Positions 6,270 to 15,033 are shown, counted from the first letter of the stretch. The stretch: DNA of 37,182 nt from an uncultured Clostridia bacterium (GCA_944383465.1 CALWPQ010000006.1:1-37182), one strand, 5' to 3'. Notes: generated from the sequence alone by a model not told the origin. Made by a program: numbers and translations.

Positions 6270-7964
6270 CTACAAGTAATTGAGCGGATTTTTCTGTACG
6301 CCCAGATACTGCACCTCGAAATGGCAGTGCGGCCCCGTACTTCGCCCTGTGCTTCCAACATTGGCGATATGCTGTCCCTGATATACCTTTTCTCCAACCT
6401 TTACATGCAGCTTGCTGCAATGCGCGTACACTGTAACGAAGCCGCCGCCGTGATCTATCTTAACAACATATCCATATGAGCCGCTGTACCCGGAGAATAT
6501 TACCGTTCCTCCGTCTGAGGCTCTTATCTTAGTACCCGTTGCTATGGCCAGGTCTATGCCGTAATGCATTCTGCCCCACCTCATACCAAATCTCGATGTA
6601 AGCTTTGCTCCCGTTACAGGATAGATAAACGTTCCTGTGCCCTGTTTAGGCGGCAGCTCTTTTGTACCTACCGAAATTACAGCTGTGACAGGCTCTTTTG
6701 TGACATGCGATTCAAGCTCCATTCGCGCCACTTCCACACCGTTATTCTTTACAATCTTTGCCAGTACCTGTCTTTCACCCATTTGCCCGGCTACTTTTGT
6801 ATTTGTTTCACCTTGATATACAGAAGGATTATCCTCGTATACTGTCTCAAACTGTAAATACTCCGTCAGCGTAGATACTTCTACGGTTTGTACCGTTAAC
6901 ATCGGCACTGCCTGCGTAAGTATTATTTCCTGTCCAATAACGAGCCTTTCCGGCGTTACCAGCGGATTTGCCGCCTGCAAATCTGCGGTGCTTATGTTAT
7001 ATGTTTTTGCTATGCCGGAGAACGTGTCTCCGGACTGCACTACGTGCGTTTTAATTTCCTCCGCACCTGTAAGTATCTTCTGAACTACATCATCCGGATT
7101 TTCGATAAGTCCGAGACGTGTTTCGACTTGCGTCACGCTTACATCCTCGGCAAAACCAATTTCCTCGTATGTTGTGGTCTCGCTCGGCACGGCAAATGCC
7201 GCCAGCACAGCGTCAAGCACAGCATTTGCGGTTTCTTCATTATCCACAATTGCCACACGCTTGTTATCTATGAAAATTCCATAGCCCTGAGCCACGAGAT
7301 CCTGCATATATGTGAGCTTATTCAGCACCTGTTCCATATTGTCCGCCTCTTTTCCGACGGAAAAAACGCGCTTAAAATCAATATCCTCATCCTTGTCAAT
7401 AGTTATTTCAGCATTGTGCTCCTCTGTCAGATTTTCACTCACAAGGTCGAGTATCCGCAGTACATCTTCCTGGTTATTTACAAGCCCAAGACTTCTGCCA
7501 TTATACGAATATTCGTATGCAGTACAGATATTAAATATCCCCATACAGCAAAGCACAATGCCTACGAGACCGGCAAACTGACAAAGCAGCAGCTTTTTAT
7601 TGAGCTCAACCCACGCTTTTGCTCTATAAAAACGATGAGCCAATACTACAAGACCTATATCTGCCCTTTCGACAAAGGCATCGGTTTTACTGTCGATAGC
7701 ATTAACAGCGTTTACTGTAACTCTCGTTATTTTTTTATCTGCCTTACTGAATTTACTGTGCCACGCACGCAGCTTTTTTCTATATTTCTCGTGTCTCTTT
7801 CGCGCTTTGACAAGCGCCCTGGGATTCTTTTTATAATATTTGTTTCTAACAGAAAAAACACAGCCTGAAATAAACTCTCCGACAAATTTAAACGGGAGCT
7901 TCAGTTTAGAGCCTATATCATCTTTTTTTATTACTGGACTTGTTTTTTTTCTGAACTTCGCCAT
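6270..7964 (-). CDS. Membrane-anchored M23 metallopeptidase with LysM and G5 domains
   Basis: A 564-residue cell-wall hydrolase of the LytM/NlpD type. Order: a long, strongly basic cytoplasmic segment (1-125); one membrane helix (126-148); a coiled, YabE-like spacer; LysM at 306-349 (THVVQSGDTFSGIAKTYNI); G5 at about 358-435; and peptidase M23 at 463-560. The zinc site is intact: H467 and D471 in HYGID, H515 in YAHC, H548 in HCHFE. It is expected to cut peptidoglycan cross-links or stem peptides outside the membrane. I chose the ATG at 7964, which overlaps the DnaD-like gene by 34 bases; an earlier in-frame start at 8003 would overlap more. A weak GGAAG lies about 10 bases upstream. Translational coupling with the replication gene is likely. 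Confidence 0.92.
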   Translation of the reverse strand: MAKFRKKTSPVIKKDDIGSKLKLPFKFVGEFISGCVFSVRNKYYKKNPRALVKARKRHEKYRKKLRAWHSKFSKADKKITRVTVNAVNAIDSKTDAFVERADIGLVVLAHRFYRAKAWVELNKKLLLCQFAGLVGIVLCCMGIFNICTAYEYSYNGRSLGLVNNQEDVLRILDLVSENLTEEHNAEITIDKDEDIDFKRVFSVGKEADNMEQVLNKLTYMQDLVAQGYGIFIDNKRVAIVDNEETANAVLDAVLAAFAVPSETTTYEEIGFAEDVSVTQVETRLGLIENPDDVVQKILTGAEEIKTHVVQSGDTFSGIAKTYNISTADLQAANPLVTPERLVIGQEIILTQAVPMLTVQTVEVSTLTEYLQFETVYEDNPSVYQGETNTKVAGQMGERQVLAKIVKNNGVEVARMELESHVTKEPVTAVISVGTKELPPKQGTGTFIYPVTGAKLTSRFGMRWGRMHYGIDLAIATGTKIRASDGGTVIFSGYSGSYGYVVKIDHGGGFVTVYAHCSKLHVKVGEKVYQGQHIANVGSTGRSTGPHCHFEVQYLGVQKNPLNYL

Positions 7965-9205
7965 ACTTTTGCTTCTTCCATTCTCTGCTCGAAACAACTG
8001 CACCTTTCACCATTTTCGGTCGTGCCCGTATCTCCGCACAGACTGCATCTGTATTTTACTTCTGTATAATCTATAGGGTAGCTGTTTTCGGTAAGCAATG
8101 CCGCTCTGTCAGCAAGCATCTTATCCATTGATTTTTTAATCGCCATAGATGCTTCTTTTCTGTCAGTCCTTCCCGAAACAAGCAGTCTTCCGGCTTCTAT
8201 TCCGGCCTTCATTATATTATCATCAAGTTCTTTTATCTCAGGAAGTTTTTTATAAATTTCCTGTTTTCTTTTCCGTGCAGCTTCCTCCGCGTCCTCCCTT
8301 ATGTAATCGTAATATTTGAACACATAGCCCACAGGAATGTGCCCGTCTTTATTCGGTAAGACCCCGTGCTTTTCCTTGTACCAGTGTAAAAGAATCTTAT
8401 TTACATAATTCAAATTTGGATTTGATATTCCGCTCGTCTTGCTGCAAGCTTCAAGCACTTTATCAATGGTATATTCCATATCAGAAAACCATACGTCCAT
8501 AATTTTCTTTTCCTCTTCCGTCGGATTTCTCATAAATCCGAGAGCCCGGAACACACGCCTGTAAAGAAATTGTTTTTTTTCTATTTCCCCGAGGTATTCA
8601 TCTATCTTTGTCACATCGTCAAGTCCCTTGAGCATCCAATCCTTTACAACCTTGCCCACATATGACGCTGTATCTTTTCTATATTTCTTTTTGCAGTAGC
8701 TATATGCTGTAACAATAGTTTCTGGAGACGCTCCAAAATCATCTATCCACGAAAAAATCTCCAGCGGCTCTTTGCCGCCAAGCGGTCTTTCTATTATCTT
8801 TTCTATAGACTTCAGCATATCAGCGAGATTCTTATCGTAAATCTCATCGCCTGATATGTCCGTACCATCTTTCACTTCGTCCGCATTTGCTCCGCCAAAC
8901 AATTTATCTCTCAAGCTCACAAATTCTATTCTATCCTCTTCACTTCCTGTGCCGGCACGTATGCGTTTTATTACTCCGCGCTCCTGCCAGTAGAGCAGCG
9001 CCTTTTCTACCGTCAGCGTATCCATCATGAGAAGCTTTGCAAGTCTGTCTTCAGAAACAGACTGCCCTGTTTCTGCGCACATTAAAACATAAAGATATAC
9101 TTTTACATAATCTCCCGGTGCCACTACCATATGTTCACTTATAAATATATTTTCTACTTCCGTATCGAGAAGATAGCCGTTTTTTGTATCTTTACCGAAC
9201 TGCAT
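7931..9205 (-). CDS. DnaD-like replication initiation protein with C-terminal zinc region resembling the helicase-loader N-terminus
   Basis: A 424-residue protein. The N-terminal winged-helix part (about 1-100, with LAKLLMMDTLTVEKALLYWQERG) and two DnaD/DnaB_2-type helical domains (about 130-195 and 210-290) fit the DnaD family, which helps load the replicative helicase at origins. The last 110 residues (from KRKQEIYKKLPEIKELD, ending in a four-cysteine motif C387, C390, C402, C404) resemble the N-terminal region normally found at the start of the separate DnaI/DnaC-type loader ATPase. No Walker motifs follow. The ATG at 9205 is preceded by AAAAAGGAAATAAAG; a TTG at 9226 lacks a ribosome binding site. 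The gene lies 109 bases downstream of dnaB. Confidence 0.82.
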   Translation of the reverse strand: MQFGKDTKNGYLLDTEVENIFISEHMVVAPGDYVKVYLYVLMCAETGQSVSEDRLAKLLMMDTLTVEKALLYWQERGVIKRIRAGTGSEEDRIEFVSLRDKLFGGANADEVKDGTDISGDEIYDKNLADMLKSIEKIIERPLGGKEPLEIFSWIDDFGASPETIVTAYSYCKKKYRKDTASYVGKVVKDWMLKGLDDVTKIDEYLGEIEKKQFLYRRVFRALGFMRNPTEEEKKIMDVWFSDMEYTIDKVLEACSKTSGISNPNLNYVNKILLHWYKEKHGVLPNKDGHIPVGYVFKYYDYIREDAEEAARKRKQEIYKKLPEIKELDDNIMKAGIEAGRLLVSGRTDRKEASMAIKKSMDKMLADRAALLTENSYPIDYTEVKYRCSLCGDTGTTENGERCSCFEQRMEEAKVWRSSEKKQVQ

Positions 9206-9314
9206 CTTTATTTCCTTTTTAATCAACTATGCACCGCTTACAGCCCTAATTTATAAGCTGACACTATAAATTATACTCCGCCGCCGCGGTATATTTTTGT
9301 TCAAATTGTGAAAA

Positions 9315-10643
9315 TTAAAGCAAAAGATTGCTCTTATCCGCAAATCTCGTGTATTTTTCAAGCCACATCAGCTCTACCGTTCCTGTAGGACCGCTTCTTT
9401 GCTTTGCTATTATGACTTCGCAGACACCCGGTTTCTCGGAATTTTCTTTTTCGTAATAGTCGTCTCTATAAAGGAAGAGCACTATATCGGCATCCTGCTC
9501 AATAGCGCCCGATTCTCTTAAGTCCGAAAGCTGCGGTCTATGATCCGTTCTCTGCTCCGGCGCACGCGAAAGCTGCGAAAGTACTATTACCGGGCAGTCC
9601 ATTTCACGCGCAAGCAATTTTAAATGCCTGGAAAGCGCTGATATTTCCTGCTGCCTCGAGTCCGTTTTGCCTTCATACGACATCAGCTGCAAATAGTCAA
9701 GCACTATGAGATCAAGCCCATGCTCTGCCTTTATGCGCCTGCATTTGTTCTTTATTTCCATAATAGATATGCCCGGCGTATCGTCTATAAATATATTTGC
9801 TTCCGAAAGAATATCAAGCGCAATATTTATATCATCCCAGTCTTTTCGGTTTAGGTCTCCCGTTTTGAGCTTCTGCATCTCAACACGCGATTCCATAGAA
9901 AGAAGCCTTTGCCCAAGCTGCTCTTTTGACATTTCCATCGAAAAAATCAGTACCGATGCTCTACCCTTAATCGCCGCCTGCTGCGCGACATTGAGCGCAA
10001 AAGCAGTCTTTCCCATCGCAGGTCTTGCCGCTACGATCACAAGATCCGATCTCTGAAGCCCACTCGTCTTTGCATCGAGATCACGAAACCCTGTAGGCAC
10101 ACCTATTATATTGCCTTCCTGCCTGCTCGCCTCATCTATGATTTCTATATTCTTTATCAGCACGTCTTTAAGCGCCGCCACATCTTTGCTCTGCTTTGCC
10201 TGCGCTATTTCAAATATTCCGCGCTCCGCGTAGTCAAGCACCATATCCGCATCCATTGTTTCCTTGTACGCTTCTTCTATAATGTCGGTTGACGCCGTTA
10301 TCAGCTTTCTAAGTACAGCTTTTTCCGCGACTATTTTCGCATACTGCCCGGCGTTAGCCGTTGAAGGTACGCCTGACGCAAGCGATGCTATGTACGCCCG
10401 GCCGCCGACCATTTCAAGCGAATTTCTCTTTTTAAGCTCTTCGGAAACGGTGAGAGTATCCACCGGTTCATTTCTCGAATACAGCTCTCTTATAGCTGTA
10501 AATATTTCTTTGTGCATTTCGCTGTAAAAGTCTCTCGGCTTTACAATATCCATAATATTGATAAGAGCGTCCTTGCTAAGCAGCGACGCTCCGAGTATTG
10601 ATTTTTCTGCCTCTTCATTATGCGGAGGTATTTTTTCCATCAT
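9315..10643 (-). CDS. dnaB: Replicative DNA helicase
   Basis: A 442-residue hexameric 5'-3' helicase that unwinds the replication fork. The N-terminal primase-interacting domain spans about 3-105 (IPPHNEEAEKSILGASLL) and the RecA-like motor domain about 178-442. The Walker A motif is ARPAMGKTA with K212; the first residue is A rather than the common G. Walker B is LIVLDYLQLM, and the QLSRAPEQR and LRESGAIEQDAD motifs are present. Length matches the family, and no intein is seen. The start has AGAGGA upstream; ATG ATG allows either of two adjacent starts. It follows rplI by 54 bases and is probably cotranscribed with yybS-gdpP-rplI. Confidence 0.97.
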   Translation of the reverse strand: MMEKIPPHNEEAEKSILGASLLSKDALINIMDIVKPRDFYSEMHKEIFTAIRELYSRNEPVDTLTVSEELKKRNSLEMVGGRAYIASLASGVPSTANAGQYAKIVAEKAVLRKLITASTDIIEEAYKETMDADMVLDYAERGIFEIAQAKQSKDVAALKDVLIKNIEIIDEASRQEGNIIGVPTGFRDLDAKTSGLQRSDLVIVAARPAMGKTAFALNVAQQAAIKGRASVLIFSMEMSKEQLGQRLLSMESRVEMQKLKTGDLNRKDWDDINIALDILSEANIFIDDTPGISIMEIKNKCRRIKAEHGLDLIVLDYLQLMSYEGKTDSRQQEISALSRHLKLLAREMDCPVIVLSQLSRAPEQRTDHRPQLSDLRESGAIEQDADIVLFLYRDDYYEKENSEKPGVCEVIIAKQRSGPTGTVELMWLEKYTRFADKSNLLL

Positions 10644-10697
10644 ATTAAAATCCTCTTTTTATTCTGTGCTGTAAACATTTTCACCGAAATTCCGCCG

Positions 10698-11144
10698 TTA
10701 CTGAATTTCCACCGTTACATTAAGCACTCCCGTCACTTCCGTATAGAGCTTTACAGGAATCTCGTATGTACCGCAATTTTTTATAGGTGCATCGAGCACG
10801 ATTTTTTTCTTATCTATATTGAGTTTATGCTGCTCTGCTACAGCCTCGCTTATATCCTTCGATGTTATTGAGCCGAAAAGCCTGCCGCCCTCTCCGCCTT
10901 TTGTCTTTATCACTGTTTTAAATTCCTTTATCTTGTCTGCGAGTTCCTGCGCCGCGGCTTTTTCCGCCGCCCTCTTTTCCTCTGCCAGCGCCTTCTGCTT
11001 TTCAAGGCTTCTCACATTTCCTTCCGTAGCTTCCTTGGCCATTCCCTTGGGAATCAGCATATTTCTAGCATAACCGTCGGATACTTTTACTATATCTCCG
11101 GCTTTGCCCGTGCCTTTTACATCTTTCAATAGAATAACTATCAT
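10698..11144 (-). CDS. rplI: 50S ribosomal protein L9
   Basis: A 148-residue L9. The N-terminal rRNA-binding domain begins [19 protein letters not shown] and contains the [13 protein letters not shown] signature. A long charged connecting helix (about 45-75) leads to the C-terminal domain with [13 protein letters not shown]. Full length for the family. The AGGGGAGG-like ribosome binding site lies just upstream, 23 bases after the gdpP stop, so it is in the same transcript. Confidence 0.98.
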   Translation of the reverse strand: MIVILLKDVKGTGKAGDIVKVSDGYARNMLIPKGMAKEATEGNVRSLEKQKALAEEKRAAEKAAAQELADKIKEFKTVIKTKGGEGGRLFGSITSKDISEAVAEQHKLNIDKKKIVLDAPIKNCGTYEIPVKLYTEVTGVLNVTVEIQ

Positions 11145-11167
11145 TTCAAAATCCTCCCCTATTTAAA

Positions 11168-12967
11168 TTAAATAACTTCCTCTTCTATCAGTATTTCTTT
11201 AATTTCCGCCAGCACTTCATGCGGAGATTTGTCCACCTGTGCACCGGCTGTCGTCAGATGCCCGCCGCCGCCCATTTTTTCCATTATTATCTGCACATTG
11301 ATATCGCCGAGCGAACGCGCGCTCACTACCGTTTTGCCGAAGCTGTTGACACCGGTCACAAAACTCGCAACAATACCCTTTACTGAAAGCAGCTGATCCG
11401 CCGCCTGTGCGCAAAGTATCTGGCAGTCGGGACTGTCCCCCTCCATTACTGAAAGCGCTATCTGCCCGTCATTTATAATCTCAGCATCGGAGACGCACTT
11501 GGAACGCAGCATAAACGACTCGAGATCCGTGCGCAGAAACTTCTTTACTGCCGTTGTGTCAGCTCCCGCGCGCCTAAGCCATGATGCGGCTTCAAATGTC
11601 CGCACACCCGTCTTAACCGCAAAATTATTTGTATCTACCGTGATACCGGCAAGAAGCGCCTCCGCTTCAAAGCGCGTGATACTCTTTTTTTCATCCGAAT
11701 ACTGAAGTATTTCTGTTACCAGTTCGGCAGTTGAGCTTGCGTAAGACTCCATATATGAAAGCGTTGGATTTTCTACACTTTCCTCATCTTTCCGATGATG
11801 GTCTATGACAACGATTTTATCCGTCATATTTATGAGCGCAGGACAGTCGGTATAACTCGGCCTGTGCGTATCAAGCACGATAAGAAGAGTCTCCTTATCC
11901 ACAATATTCTGCGCTTTCTCGCTGTTTATAAATGTATAGAGTTCTGTTTCCTTGGCCTGCCTGTATATCTCTGAAAGAGATTCTGTAACATTATTTATCA
12001 CTATATATGTCTCTTTGTTTGTATTCCTTATGAGGCGTGTAATGCCGAGCGCCGAACCAAAAGCATCCATATCGGGATTTATGTGTCCCATAATCACAAC
12101 CTTTTCCGCCTGGTCTATAAGCAGCTTGAGCGCGTGACCGATTACCCTTGATTTGCCTTTATTGCCGCGCTCTATAGCCTGCGTCTTGCCTCCGTAATAT
12201 TGAATATTGGAAATATTTTTAATTACTGCCTGATCCCCGCCTCGCCCGAGCGCGAGATCGAGTGCGTCCTTTGCATACTGATCTGTCTGCTGTATCGTCT
12301 TGCCGCCGGCACCTATCCCTATCGAAATCGTCACTGGAAATTCGCCTTCCGTCTCTATTGCTCTTATGGCATCGAGTATAGCAAATTTATTTTCGATGAT
12401 TTTTTCACATGCCGCATTACTCATCACAAAGAAATACATATCTTCTCTGTATTTTACAACACTGGCATTAAGACGCGCACCCCACTGCCTGAGAGTTTTG
12501 TCTATGACGGAGCTGAGCGCCATTTCATTTTCTTCTTCGGTGTTTTTAAGAAGCTCATCAAAATTATCCACATTCACAAGTGCAATGCAGACTTTTTCCG
12601 CGTTATACAGCTCTTTCAAACTTTCAAGGTTGGTAATATCGTGAAAATATATAGCCATATATCCATACGCAGACTCAATTTCATTTACGGAAATTCTAAA
12701 AATCTTGTCATTTCTCGAAATTGTAAGCGATTTTTCACCATCCGCCGCAGCTTCGTAGTCTTTGTATTTTATTCCCGTGAGCGCGAAAATATCGGAGTCT
12801 TTTATCTCATCGTATATGAACACCTCATCTATCTTCGAACTTGCAACTGTGACTTTGCCCTGTTCGTTTATAACGCACATAGGAAAAGGAGAATTTTTAG
12901 CCAAAATATTTTGTGTATTCTCTACGTTTTTTATATTTTCTATATCCATAGTTTTAATGTCTGTCAT
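11168..12967 (-). CDS. gdpP: GdpP-like cyclic-di-AMP phosphodiesterase lacking the membrane segment
   Basis: A 599-residue DHH-DHHA1 phosphodiesterase of the GdpP/YybT family, which hydrolyses c-di-AMP to pApA. A PAS-like domain spans about 20-115 and a degenerate GGDEF domain about 122-255. The DHH domain has GHINPDMDAFG (D299, D301), LDTHRP (D366) and VVIDHH (D389-H391); the DHHA1 domain has GGGGH at 566-570. All metal-site motifs are intact. Typical GdpP is about 650-660 residues and starts with two transmembrane helices. Here the protein starts MTDIKTMDIENI and has no hydrophobic segment, so it should be cytoplasmic. It lies 13 bases after yybS. Confidence 0.92.
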   Translation of the reverse strand: MTDIKTMDIENIKNVENTQNILAKNSPFPMCVINEQGKVTVASSKIDEVFIYDEIKDSDIFALTGIKYKDYEAAADGEKSLTISRNDKIFRISVNEIESAYGYMAIYFHDITNLESLKELYNAEKVCIALVNVDNFDELLKNTEEENEMALSSVIDKTLRQWGARLNASVVKYREDMYFFVMSNAACEKIIENKFAILDAIRAIETEGEFPVTISIGIGAGGKTIQQTDQYAKDALDLALGRGGDQAVIKNISNIQYYGGKTQAIERGNKGKSRVIGHALKLLIDQAEKVVIMGHINPDMDAFGSALGITRLIRNTNKETYIVINNVTESLSEIYRQAKETELYTFINSEKAQNIVDKETLLIVLDTHRPSYTDCPALINMTDKIVVIDHHRKDEESVENPTLSYMESYASSTAELVTEILQYSDEKKSITRFEAEALLAGITVDTNNFAVKTGVRTFEAASWLRRAGADTTAVKKFLRTDLESFMLRSKCVSDAEIINDGQIALSVMEGDSPDCQILCAQAADQLLSVKGIVASFVTGVNSFGKTVVSARSLGDINVQIIMEKMGGGGHLTTAGAQVDKSPHEVLAEIKEILIEEEVI

Positions 12968-12980
12968 TTAAAGACCTCCA

Positions 12981-13727
12981 TTATCTGCGCACTATACGTC
13001 CGCGCATATTTATCATATAATCAAGAGCTCCTACCACAAATAACGTCATTCGCCCAAAGCTCGTTGCCATACCGACAATACCTATCAATACAGCAAAAAC
13101 CTTCGGGATTTTTTTTAAATCAAATAAAAGAAAAACAAATCCGAGTCCCTGTACTGCAATAACAAATTCAAAAATAATGCTTATATTCATATATAGCTGC
13201 GCATCTTCAAATGCCGGGAGCATACCGATTGCAAAAGAAAGTACAAACATAACAAGAAATCCTGCCATAGTATTTCTCGGCCACCTGAAAAATTTGAGCG
13301 GAATGAGCTCTGCCGGTCTTCCGCCAATACTTTTATACATCTTGGAAATAGCCATATATAAAAAATACGAAATGAAAGTTCCCGCAATTATGACTGTCGA
13401 TGGCAGCATCGAATTTATCATGCCGTAAGCCGATACTATGAGCGTCACTCTCTCGTCATATGTCAGATCACCTATACCTGCTGCTTTAACAAATTCATCA
13501 ATACCTGCAAACACTTCAGCCGCTTCCCTTACCGCTGACATAAGCTGTTCTCCGAGCGATACGCCGCTATCAAAATAAGCCGAAAAAAGTACTGCAATTA
13601 CTACTATAGCCGTAAGCACTATGCTTTCAAAAATCGTTTCATACGGCGATACGTTCTTTTTTATCCTTATTGTTATTACTATGATCGGAACTATTATAAT
13701 GAATGCTGTTATCATTAAAAAATACAT
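12981..13727 (-). CDS. YybS-like (DUF2232) membrane protein
   Basis: A 248-residue integral membrane protein with about six to seven hydrophobic helices, matching the DUF2232/YybS family by sequence character and by its conserved place just upstream of gdpP. The central SAYGMINSMLPSTVIIAGTFISY and the C-terminal GIVGMATSFGRM stretches fit that family. Function is not established; distant similarity to ECF substrate-binding components has been noted for the family. The ribosome binding site GGAGGAAG lies 8 bases upstream. Promoter at 13765-13793. First gene of the yybS-gdpP-rplI-dnaB unit. Confidence 0.85.
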   Translation of the reverse strand: MYFLMITAFIIIVPIIVITIRIKKNVSPYETIFESIVLTAIVVIAVLFSAYFDSGVSLGEQLMSAVREAAEVFAGIDEFVKAAGIGDLTYDERVTLIVSAYGMINSMLPSTVIIAGTFISYFLYMAISKMYKSIGGRPAELIPLKFFRWPRNTMAGFLVMFVLSFAIGMLPAFEDAQLYMNISIIFEFVIAVQGLGFVFLLFDLKKIPKVFAVLIGIVGMATSFGRMTLFVVGALDYMINMRGRIVRR

Positions 13728-13764
13728 TTATTGTCTTCCTCCGTGTGATGCTTATACATTTTAT

Positions 13765-13793
13765 ATTATACCACATTTTATAGAAGATTTCAC
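13765..13793 (-). promoter_or_regulatory. Promoter of the yybS-gdpP-rplI-dnaB unit
   Basis: Minus-strand GTGAAA (13793-13788), 17 bases, then a perfect TATAAT (13770-13765), 37 bases before the yybS start. It is back to back with the rpsF promoter. Confidence 0.7.
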
Positions 13794-13855
13794 CTACTAT
13801 ATATTGTGGGTAATGCAAAGCATATACACAGTGCGGCACGACAATAATTTTTTGC

Positions 13856-13883
13856 TTGATTGTTTCCCGATTTATGGTATACT
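13856..13883 (+). promoter_or_regulatory. Promoter of rpsF-ssb-rpsR
   Basis: TTGATT (13856-13861), 16-base spacer, TATACT (13878-13883), with TGG directly before the -10 (extended -10). The predicted start leaves a leader of about 75 bases. Confidence 0.75.
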
Positions 13884-13918
13884 ATATGGGTGTTCGTGTG
13901 TTTTGCGGACAAATCTCT

Positions 13919-13938
13919 GCGACGGAATAAACCGTCGC
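13919..13938 (+). promoter_or_regulatory. Leader hairpin before rpsF (candidate S6:S18 autoregulatory element)
   Basis: A perfect 7-bp stem (GCGACGG / CCGTCGC) with a six-base loop sits 13 bases before the rpsF ribosome binding site. Ribosomal S6:S18 leaders are known in this position in many bacteria, but I cannot confirm the full conserved motif by eye. Confidence 0.4.
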
Positions 13939-13965
13939 CATTAAGACCATAGGGAGGTGAATCAA

Positions 13966-14253
13966 ATGACAAATTACGAAGTTATGTTCATTATCGATCC
14001 TGCTTTGGAAGACGACATCAAGGACGCCACGGTAGAAACTGCAAAAGGTATCATCGAGGCAGACGGTGAAGTCGGCAAGGTAGATGTTTGGGGAATGAGA
14101 AAACTTGCTTATCCGATTCAGAAGAAAAACGAAGGTTATTATGTTGTAATCGAATTTAAAGCAAATCCTACTCTTCCAAAAGAGCTTGACAGAAGAATGA
14201 GAATTTCAGATAACATTATAAGACATCTCATCATCAACAAGGATGCGAAATAG
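13966..14253 (+). CDS. rpsF: 30S ribosomal protein S6
   Basis: A 95-residue S6 with the expected start TNYEVMFIIDP, the central GKVDVWGMRKLAYPI loop and YYVVIEFKANP strand, ending IIRHLIINKDAK. It binds with S18 on the platform of the small subunit. ATG at 13966 is chosen because GGGAGGTG lies 7 bases upstream; an in-frame GTG at 13957 falls inside that ribosome binding site. First gene of a three-gene operon. Confidence 0.97.
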   Translation: MTNYEVMFIIDPALEDDIKDATVETAKGIIEADGEVGKVDVWGMRKLAYPIQKKNEGYYVVIEFKANPTLPKELDRRMRISDNIIRHLIINKDAK

Positions 14254-14271
14254 GAGAGGAGGCGCAGCTTT

Positions 14272-14715
14272 ATGAACAGTGTTATCCTCATAGGCAGACT
14301 GTCCCGTGACCCGGATGTCAGATACACACAGTCACAGCTTGCAGTTGCAAGATTTACTGTTGCTGTTGACAGACCTCCGAGAAGCAATCAGCAGGGTGGT
14401 GAGCAGCCGACAGCCGATTTTATTGATGTTACCGCCTTCGGTAAAACTGCCGAGATTATCGAAAGATTTTTTACAAAAGGCAGATGGATTGGAGTTCAGG
14501 GAAGAATCCAGAACAACAATTACACCAACAAAGACGGCGTGACTGTATACACTTATCAGGTCGTAGCAGACAGAATTGAATTCGTAGGCAACAAAGGCCA
14601 GGACGGCGCGAGCGCAGGCTCGGGCGGCGGATTTTCGCAGCAGCAGAAGGCTCCTCAGGATCTCGGTATTCCTGAAGGCTTTTCAGCTCTCGAAGACGAC
14701 GATATGCCGTTTTAA
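14272..14715 (+). CDS. ssb: Single-stranded DNA-binding protein
   Basis: A 147-residue SSB. The OB fold covers about 1-105 ([40 protein letters not shown]). A glycine/glutamine-rich disordered linker (110-137) leads to the acidic protein-interaction tip ALEDDDMPF, which recruits replication and repair partners. Only 18 bases separate it from rpsF; the ribosome binding site is GAGAGGAGG. Placement between rpsF and rpsR is the classic arrangement. Confidence 0.97.
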   Translation: MNSVILIGRLSRDPDVRYTQSQLAVARFTVAVDRPPRSNQQGGEQPTADFIDVTAFGKTAEIIERFFTKGRWIGVQGRIQNNNYTNKDGVTVYTYQVVADRIEFVGNKGQDGASAGSGGGFSQQQKAPQDLGIPEGFSALEDDDMPF

Positions 14716-14741
14716 AGTTTTTCAGAAAGGAGAATATCATT

Positions 14742-14978
14742 ATGATGCAGGATAAGAGACGCGGTGGTATGAGAAGAAAAAAGGTGTGCCAGTTCTGCGC
14801 AGATAAAACAGAAGTTATAGATTACAAGGACGTTGAAAAGCTTAAGAAGTATGTTACCGAAAGAGGTAAAATTCTTCCTAAGAGAATTACAGGTACTTGC
14901 GCTATGCATCAGAGAGAAGTTACTACTGCTATCAAAAGAGCAAGAATCGTAGCGCTTCTTCCTTATACAGCTGACTAA
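14742..14978 (+). CDS. rpsR: 30S ribosomal protein S18 (zinc-type)
   Basis: A 78-residue S18. The core [19 protein letters not shown] and the basic end [19 protein letters not shown] match the family. It retains C-x2-C near the N-terminus and C-x2-H later, so it is the zinc-binding (C+) form, which can depend on zinc supply. AAAGGAG lies before tandem ATG codons. A terminator follows at once, closing the operon. Confidence 0.97.
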   Translation: MMQDKRRGGMRRKKVCQFCADKTEVIDYKDVEKLKKYVTERGKILPKRITGTCAMHQREVTTAIKRARIVALLPYTAD

Positions 14979-14998
14979 GCGAAATAACAAAGATATTT

Positions 14999-15029
14999 AA
15001 AAAGCAGAGGATAAAACCTCTGCTTTTTT
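14999..15029 (+). terminator. Terminator of rpsF-ssb-rpsR (probably bidirectional)
   Basis: AAAAGCAGAGG, loop ATAAAA, CCTCTGCTTTTTT: an 11-bp stem with T-run on the plus strand; A-rich flank gives a T-run on the other strand for the convergent clpB transcript. Confidence 0.9.
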
Positions 15030-15033
15030 GCTG

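Noticed and set aside
7044..7868. 274-codon plus-strand open frame
   Set aside because: It is antisense to the M23 peptidase, whose LysM, G5 and zinc motifs prove the minus frame. The plus frame has no family resemblance.
12200..13162. 320-codon plus-strand open frame
   Set aside because: It is antisense to gdpP and the end of yybS and has no ribosome binding site; its F/I/Y/H-rich composition is typical of a shadow frame.
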